Both the position numbers and the translations under genes were made by a program. From contig OX345636.1 in the NCBI GenBank assembly GCA_947044365.1, positions 22,353,466 through 22,417,465 on the forward strand: a stretch of 64,000 bases of DNA, read 5' to 3'. This stretch comes from Petrosia ficiformis. Its lineage: Eukaryota; Porifera; Demospongiae; Haplosclerida; Petrosiidae. Under the pieces are notes generated by a model. It was not told the origin of the DNA, searched no databases, and worked only from the letters and a program-made list of their open reading frames with translations. Below are positions 59,461 to 64,000 of this stretch, one piece after another (positions within the stretch are counted from its first letter, which is position 1; each line of letters opens with the position of its first letter).

Positions 59461-59877
59461 GGAGACTTAGTCCGAAAAGATGATGAAAACTGGCTGAATC
59501 TATTATGCCTTCTTGATATTATTGACTATATTCTTGCTCCTGCATGCTCAAAAGAAGTTGTGGCTTATATACTTGGAATATGCAATTGATGTATTTCTTA
59601 CTGACTTCAAGTATCTCTACTCTGATAGCAGCATAACACCCAAAATACACTACCTATACGTCATCCACTATCCACGTTCTATTCTAAGGCATCTTATAAA
59701 TTAAATTATACCCCACTATTCATTCACCTTTTATTTCTGGTATAGGTTTGGTCCAGCTAGTTGGTTTTCGCTTATGAGATACGAAGCTAAGAACAACTAT
59801 TTCAAACAGCTTGCTCGTGTTGTTGGCAACTTAAAAGAACATTTTCAAAACAGTGGCTATTCGTCTTGCATGATATA
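59461..59877 (+). pseudogene. Remnant of an unclassified transposon-encoded protein (FEAKH-type)
   Basis: Frames read GDLVRKDDENWLNLLCLLDI, DYILAPACSKEVV, then after a shift KIHYLYVIHYPRSILR, and after a short intron FGPASWFSLMRYEAKNNYFK, QLARVVGNLKEHF. The pattern 'K.H....HYP..I...GP.....MR.EAK...FK......N.K' is, from memory, frequent in high-copy uncharacterised proteins of cnidarian, sponge and fish genomes. One frameshift and stops show decay. The remnant at 27199-27540 may belong to the same or a related element type. Confidence 0.5.
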
Positions 59878-60384
59878 ATATACTTGATAAATTTTTGGAA
59901 GGTACTATTATCAAGTACTGAGTTGTTCCTTCAAGTTAAAAATGTCAATAATATGAGCATTTCCACAGTTTGAAGATTCATTTATCCTTGATTTATACTG
60001 ATGCCAGAAGAGATGGATTGGAGCCTTTTTTTTTAATTCTGAAGGAAAATTTGCACAGTGTTTAAATATAAGATTAATACAATTTCAGTTTGGGATGTGA
60101 TTTCTTTGGAAGAATGACTGCATGTTTATGAAAAATATATTCAAAATAATACTGATAGTTACTGTGGTATTGCATTAATCTGTAAGTTATAGTTACAGTG
60201 AAGTATTAAATCCATGATGACTTAATTTATATTGTGATACTATTTCAGATGTGAAAAAACAACAGTTATAGAGGAGAAATAGTAATATATGCAGCTTCTT
60301 ATTAGCCACTGATTTGTGAAGGATAAATATTTGAAGATCTTCTTTCTCCAGAAATTCATGTCAGTAAATCCACCAGATACAGCA

Positions 60385-60500
60385 CAAGTATGCTGGTAGT
60401 ATTTTCAAAATGCCAATGTTCATAGGTTTGCTGGAATTTGGCCAACACAGACACTATGATTACAGTAACATTGGGCTCTGCCTACGAGAGCAAGGGTTAA
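60385..60500 (+). repeat. Dispersed repeat 3' end, further copy
   Basis: gctggtagtattttcaaaat, aggtttgctggaatttg and gacactatgattacagtaac, then gagcaagggttaa, match 38700-38835 closely. Confidence 0.75.
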
Positions 60501-61850
60501 TTACATCAAAAGTGTGTATTCATTACTAATCATTACAATATAATATTTACAATTACAAATTGCGACAAACTGGATATGTACTAACAAATATATACGCAAA
60601 CAAGACACCTATCTATTGAGATAATGTAATGACTTAGAGTAATGTAATAATTCTGGGAACCACCCACAATCATAATGTACCTGTGTGGTAATCTAGATAG
60701 TTCTAGATATGACTATGGTAATTATTTTCTTATTCGAATTTTAGATATATGATAGGTCAACTGTACTGTATATGATGTCCTGTTCTGTATTTATTGTTAT
60801 CTAGTTCTTTGTTACTTGTTATACTTGTCATTTCTTTTTTATATAATGGTAGATATACATCCATCTTTGTAGCTTTGTTTATGTGGGAGATTCTGCTCTT
60901 TACCTTTTAGTATTTAAGTGTTGTGTTGTGTATATTATTACTGTAGTGTACATGCATGAGTTCAAATCCCATCTTCGTCGCCAGCTATACTGTTTTATAG
61001 TCTTTTAACGCCAGTAAAATTAAACTTTCTTACATAAGGACATGTCTCAATAATCCATATTAATAATAATGACATCATTATAACATCATTATAACATTAT
61101 GCAATATTTATATACATAATAAATTATTATAACTCAAACACACAATAACAATGAAGTATTGAAAATTACATCTTTCCTTTTCTTTAGTCCTGGTCTAAGC
61201 CATATCTTTGAGTTGGCTTTCGATTGCATGCTTTTCAGGATGACAGGTAAAGTAGAATTGACAGTTGGAGGTGAAAAGTTTTTTGTGTGTTTATCAGCTA
61301 TTTAGCAGACGACATGTTGCAATACACCTTTTCAAAATTAATTATTGTACCACACATTTTGGTATGGAAAGGCTTATTAAAATGTTGTAATTAATTACTA
61401 AACTAAAGAATATAAATGGCATGTACATACAATTAATTAAATTACAATTTCCATTATTTCTTGCAACTGTACTAACTAATAAATTTGAACAGTTTTATTT
61501 TGCAGTGTATAATTCATTATAATAATTATTGTTTTTATAGGCTTTTCTGAAATGCCAGAGAATTTTCAAGATGTGGTGGACTACAATCAACTTCACAACA
61601 AAACAGAACTACTACTTTATACTGACTGTACTGACGTAAGTCTTGTTATAGAGTGTATACATGTATGTCTTGTTAAATAAATGAAAGTTTGTGTTTTACT
61701 AATTTCAGCATTACATTTTAAATATCTAATGATGATATAATTATAATAAAGATTATGTTGAGTGTAGACTTATGATTAGATAATAGTAGAGTGAAATACA
61801 TAACTAGATTAAGTTGTTTGGGTGTGTCATAGTATACTACACTTCTTGTG
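60501..61850. other. Upstream of the RING/TRAF gene; weak exon-like segment
   Basis: A segment after an acceptor at about 61541 reads FSEMPENFQDVVDYNQLHNK and ends at a donor (gacgtaag, about 61637). It follows directly on a MITE end (ttttgcagtg at about 61505). It may be an exon of an unrecognised gene or a decayed copy. Nothing else is supported. Confidence 0.3.
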
Positions 61851-62703
61851 ATGGCTATTTCTAATATCACTGTTTATGAATCACTGCCTATTGATGGATA
61901 TGAAGATCAACTAATTCTTGATCTTCCTCCAGAGTCACTTCGTTGTGCAGTCTGTCTGTTAGTAGTGAGAGAACCACATGTATTAGTGTGTTATTGTCAC
62001 AATTAAAATTCAAATACTAGACATTCATGTACCTCATTGGAATTGTAATAATTGTAGTGCTGTTTTTTTGTCTTTATTTCGCTGCACTTGAAACACATTA
62101 TGAAGGGCTGTGAGCAATAAAAGACTAACCCACACTTCAGTAGAATAATCAGTACAACATTAATTTCTACATAAACAAATCATAACTAATAACATTAATT
62201 ATTATTATAATTATTGATATTTTCAGGTGTGTATAGAACATACTAGAGCAAATAAACATTCATGTCCCTCTTGTAATACAAAAGAGTATGCTAACATATT
62301 TAATGGAAAACAACATGGTGAACTTTTGACATTGAGACTTCAATGTACAAACAATAAGAAAGGGTGTGAATGGGTGGGAGAGCTGGGTGATCAAGAGAGA
62401 CACCTTACTAATGAGTGTCTATATGTGGAGGAGACAACCAGTGAAACTAATATAAGACAAGAGGAAATCAAAATGCTGCAAGAGAAAGTTGAAGCAAGCA
62501 AAAAAGAAATAGTTCAGACAGTTCCGGATGAGCTGATGATGTTACTGGAGAATGTTACAGAGGAAGAGTGTGAAGAGATATTGGAAGAAACTTATGAGAA
62601 ATACAAAGCAAATGGAAGAGAAATGAAAAATGAATTCAAGGAAGGTGAAGAAGAAATGATAAGGGAGTTTAAAATGCTACAGGAGAGGGCAGATAAGCTT
62701 TGA
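61851..62703 (+). pseudogene. RING - TRAF zinc finger - coiled coil protein, apparently broken at exon 1 donor
   Basis: The first frame (ATG 61851) reads DLPPESLRCAVCLLVVREPH, VLVCYCHN and then TAA at 62004. The second (acceptor cag, 62228) reads VCIEHTRANKHSCPSCNTKE, LTLRLQCTNNKKGCEWVGEL and ERHLTNEC, then a Glu/Lys-rich coiled coil ending ERADKL. Together they give a TRAF-type RING (C..C, C.CH, ..C..H, CP.C) and one TRAF zinc finger. The expected join is 'CHxFCQ-VCIEH', but the bases coding FCQ and the GT donor are missing after CHN, and a stop follows. TRAF RINGs act as ubiquitin ligases in known families. The C-terminal MATH domain is absent here. If the break is an assembly error, this is a gene. 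Confidence 0.62.
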
Positions 62704-64000
62704 TTTTGCTATAGATAGAAACCCTCCAAAACTGGACTATTGCTTTATAACGAGTAGTATAGTCTTGTTCCAGTCATTGTTTCTACTCAGATTTAGCATC
62801 ACAGAAGTGAGAAATGAGACATAATTATTATTATTACTAATATCACTAACCACATGCACACGTTTAGGTACAAGTGCACATGGGCAAACATTGAAGTAGG
62901 CATGGCAGCTTTGAAGGGAGAACATAGCTTCAATTGAGCAGCAAACAATCATAAATTCCAACCTTTGAAGCCTTTCTAACCCCTAATATCAACATATTTT
63001 TCATTGCTTTTACAAGTGATGAGATTTCATACTTTGTCTCTTGAACCACTTGTAAATAAAAAATATCACTTCTAATCAATAATCTTGTGAATGTATGTAT
63101 ATAGTGTACTAGCTATAATTATAATAAATAGCATGTGATACAGGGATACAATGTTATTATATATTAGTAAAGCACATAATAATTATGGTGACTAAGTATG
63201 GATGAGTGATTGAGTCACTTGGGAAATAATAGTTTTGGCAAAAACATAAATGCTCACTATAATTTAACAATTTTTGTACAGGAAGGTAACAAACATGAAG
63301 TGAATACCACATATCATGAGTTTCTTGTATCAATGAATAGGAAGTATTTAAAGCTGTGTAATGAAACATGCTATTGAAGTATTGCGTACATGTATTAGTA
63401 TCGTATTGTCCATCATGATTATTTCCAGAGTGACTGATTTTCTTTCCACGGTGACACAATTGATGTTTGAATTAAGAGTATTACTTACAGTATAACTCTG
63501 AAACACCTTTAATTACTTGTAAATATGACTTCTTATCAATTGTTTGTATATATTATTTACAGTGACGTGATACATGAATACAATGTTCCTCATCAATCAC
63601 AAGTGACTATAATTATATATGTACATCCCACACATGTATATGTATTACATACAGAGTAATACATATATGAACCTTGAATCCCCTAAATATTAATACTGGT
63701 CAGGTCTTGAAGCTATGAATACCAGCTAATCTCAAACTCCAAGCGGATTAGTGGGTGAATATCTGATTTGTCCTGGAATCAGAGATCATTTGTTCTAGTA
63801 ATCCATAATGATATCTAATGATATTCAACAATTAATATATTTTATAAACTGAAAGATTTATAACTTTACCCGTTATAATATGCATTCTAGATAATTGACG
63901 CTTTAACTTGAGACCTTAATCCATTAATACTGGTATTGTCATATGCATGTGACCAGATATGCTATTTATAGTCATATGAGAGCTACAAATATTTGGAGGT
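62704..64000. other. Intergenic, no gene seen
   Basis: Two related phrases, tcttgtgaatgtatgtatat (about 63082) with gtgatacagggatacaatgt and ttgtttgtatatattattta (63540) with gtgatacatgaatacaatgt, show a diverged tandem duplication of about 430 bp. No supported exons on either strand. Confidence 0.45.

Noticed and set aside
60955..60998. tRNA-like 3' end (gagttcaaatcccatc followed by cgtcgcca)
   Set aside because: Only a B-box-like string is present. No matching acceptor, D-arm or anticodon arm could be folded upstream.

Overview
The window looks like nuclear DNA from an early-branching animal, most likely a demosponge resembling Amphimedon. The taxon is inferred from style only: AT-rich DNA, many small exons with introns of about 50-100 bp, and domain types that are expanded in sponges (kelch, coiled coil, ZU5, ankyrin, death-fold, MATH, RING/TRAF). 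Prokaryotic gene organisation is absent. Exon models were built by hand from open frames, GT/AG sites and phase agreement, so borders are approximate.

Layout. 1-5156 (+): the 3' part of a many-exon gene that joins a ubiquitin-specific-protease (USP) fold to a ULP1/SENP SUMO-protease fold, followed by a dual-specificity-phosphatase-like tail without its active site. 5.29-6.44 kb: a 175-bp satellite. 6.4-11.3 kb: gene-poor DNA with a solo LTR and GGAT/TGTA microsatellites. 11.4-21.6 kb (-): an ankyrin-repeat gene with one 33-codon repeat per exon, its introns filled with a hAT (ZBED-like) element, a Penelope-like fragment, a MULE-like MITE, foldbacks and a SINE pair. 21.8-29.5 kb: decayed mobile elements (hAT-like, piggyBac-like TTAA MITE, unclassified transposon ORF, reverse-transcriptase tail). 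29.7-44.8 kb (-): one long gene, kelch propeller, coiled coil, ZU5, acidic linker with duplicated exons, helical C-terminus. 44.8-54 kb: MITE-rich DNA with a death-domain exon on (-). 54.1-56.5 kb (-): exons for two tandem MATH (TRAF-C) domains. 57.2-58.75 kb: a minisatellite with higher-order structure. 59.4-59.9 kb (+): another transposon-protein remnant. 61.85-62.7 kb (+): a RING/TRAF-zinc-finger/coiled-coil gene that appears broken at one splice donor. The rest to 64 kb shows no gene.

How they fit together. Several neighbours (ankyrin, ZU5 with helical tail, death domain, MATH, RING/TRAF) carry domains used in ubiquitin-linked innate-immune or cell-death signalling in animals, and the first gene carries ubiquitin/SUMO protease folds. 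A shared pathway is inference from domain type and proximity only.

The most unusual items are the USP-ULP1 fusion, the kelch-coiled-coil-ZU5 gene, an empty-site paralogue that proves a 9-bp target duplication for a MITE, inverted repeats bracketing two ankyrin exons, and piggyBac-like MITEs with terminal palindromes.
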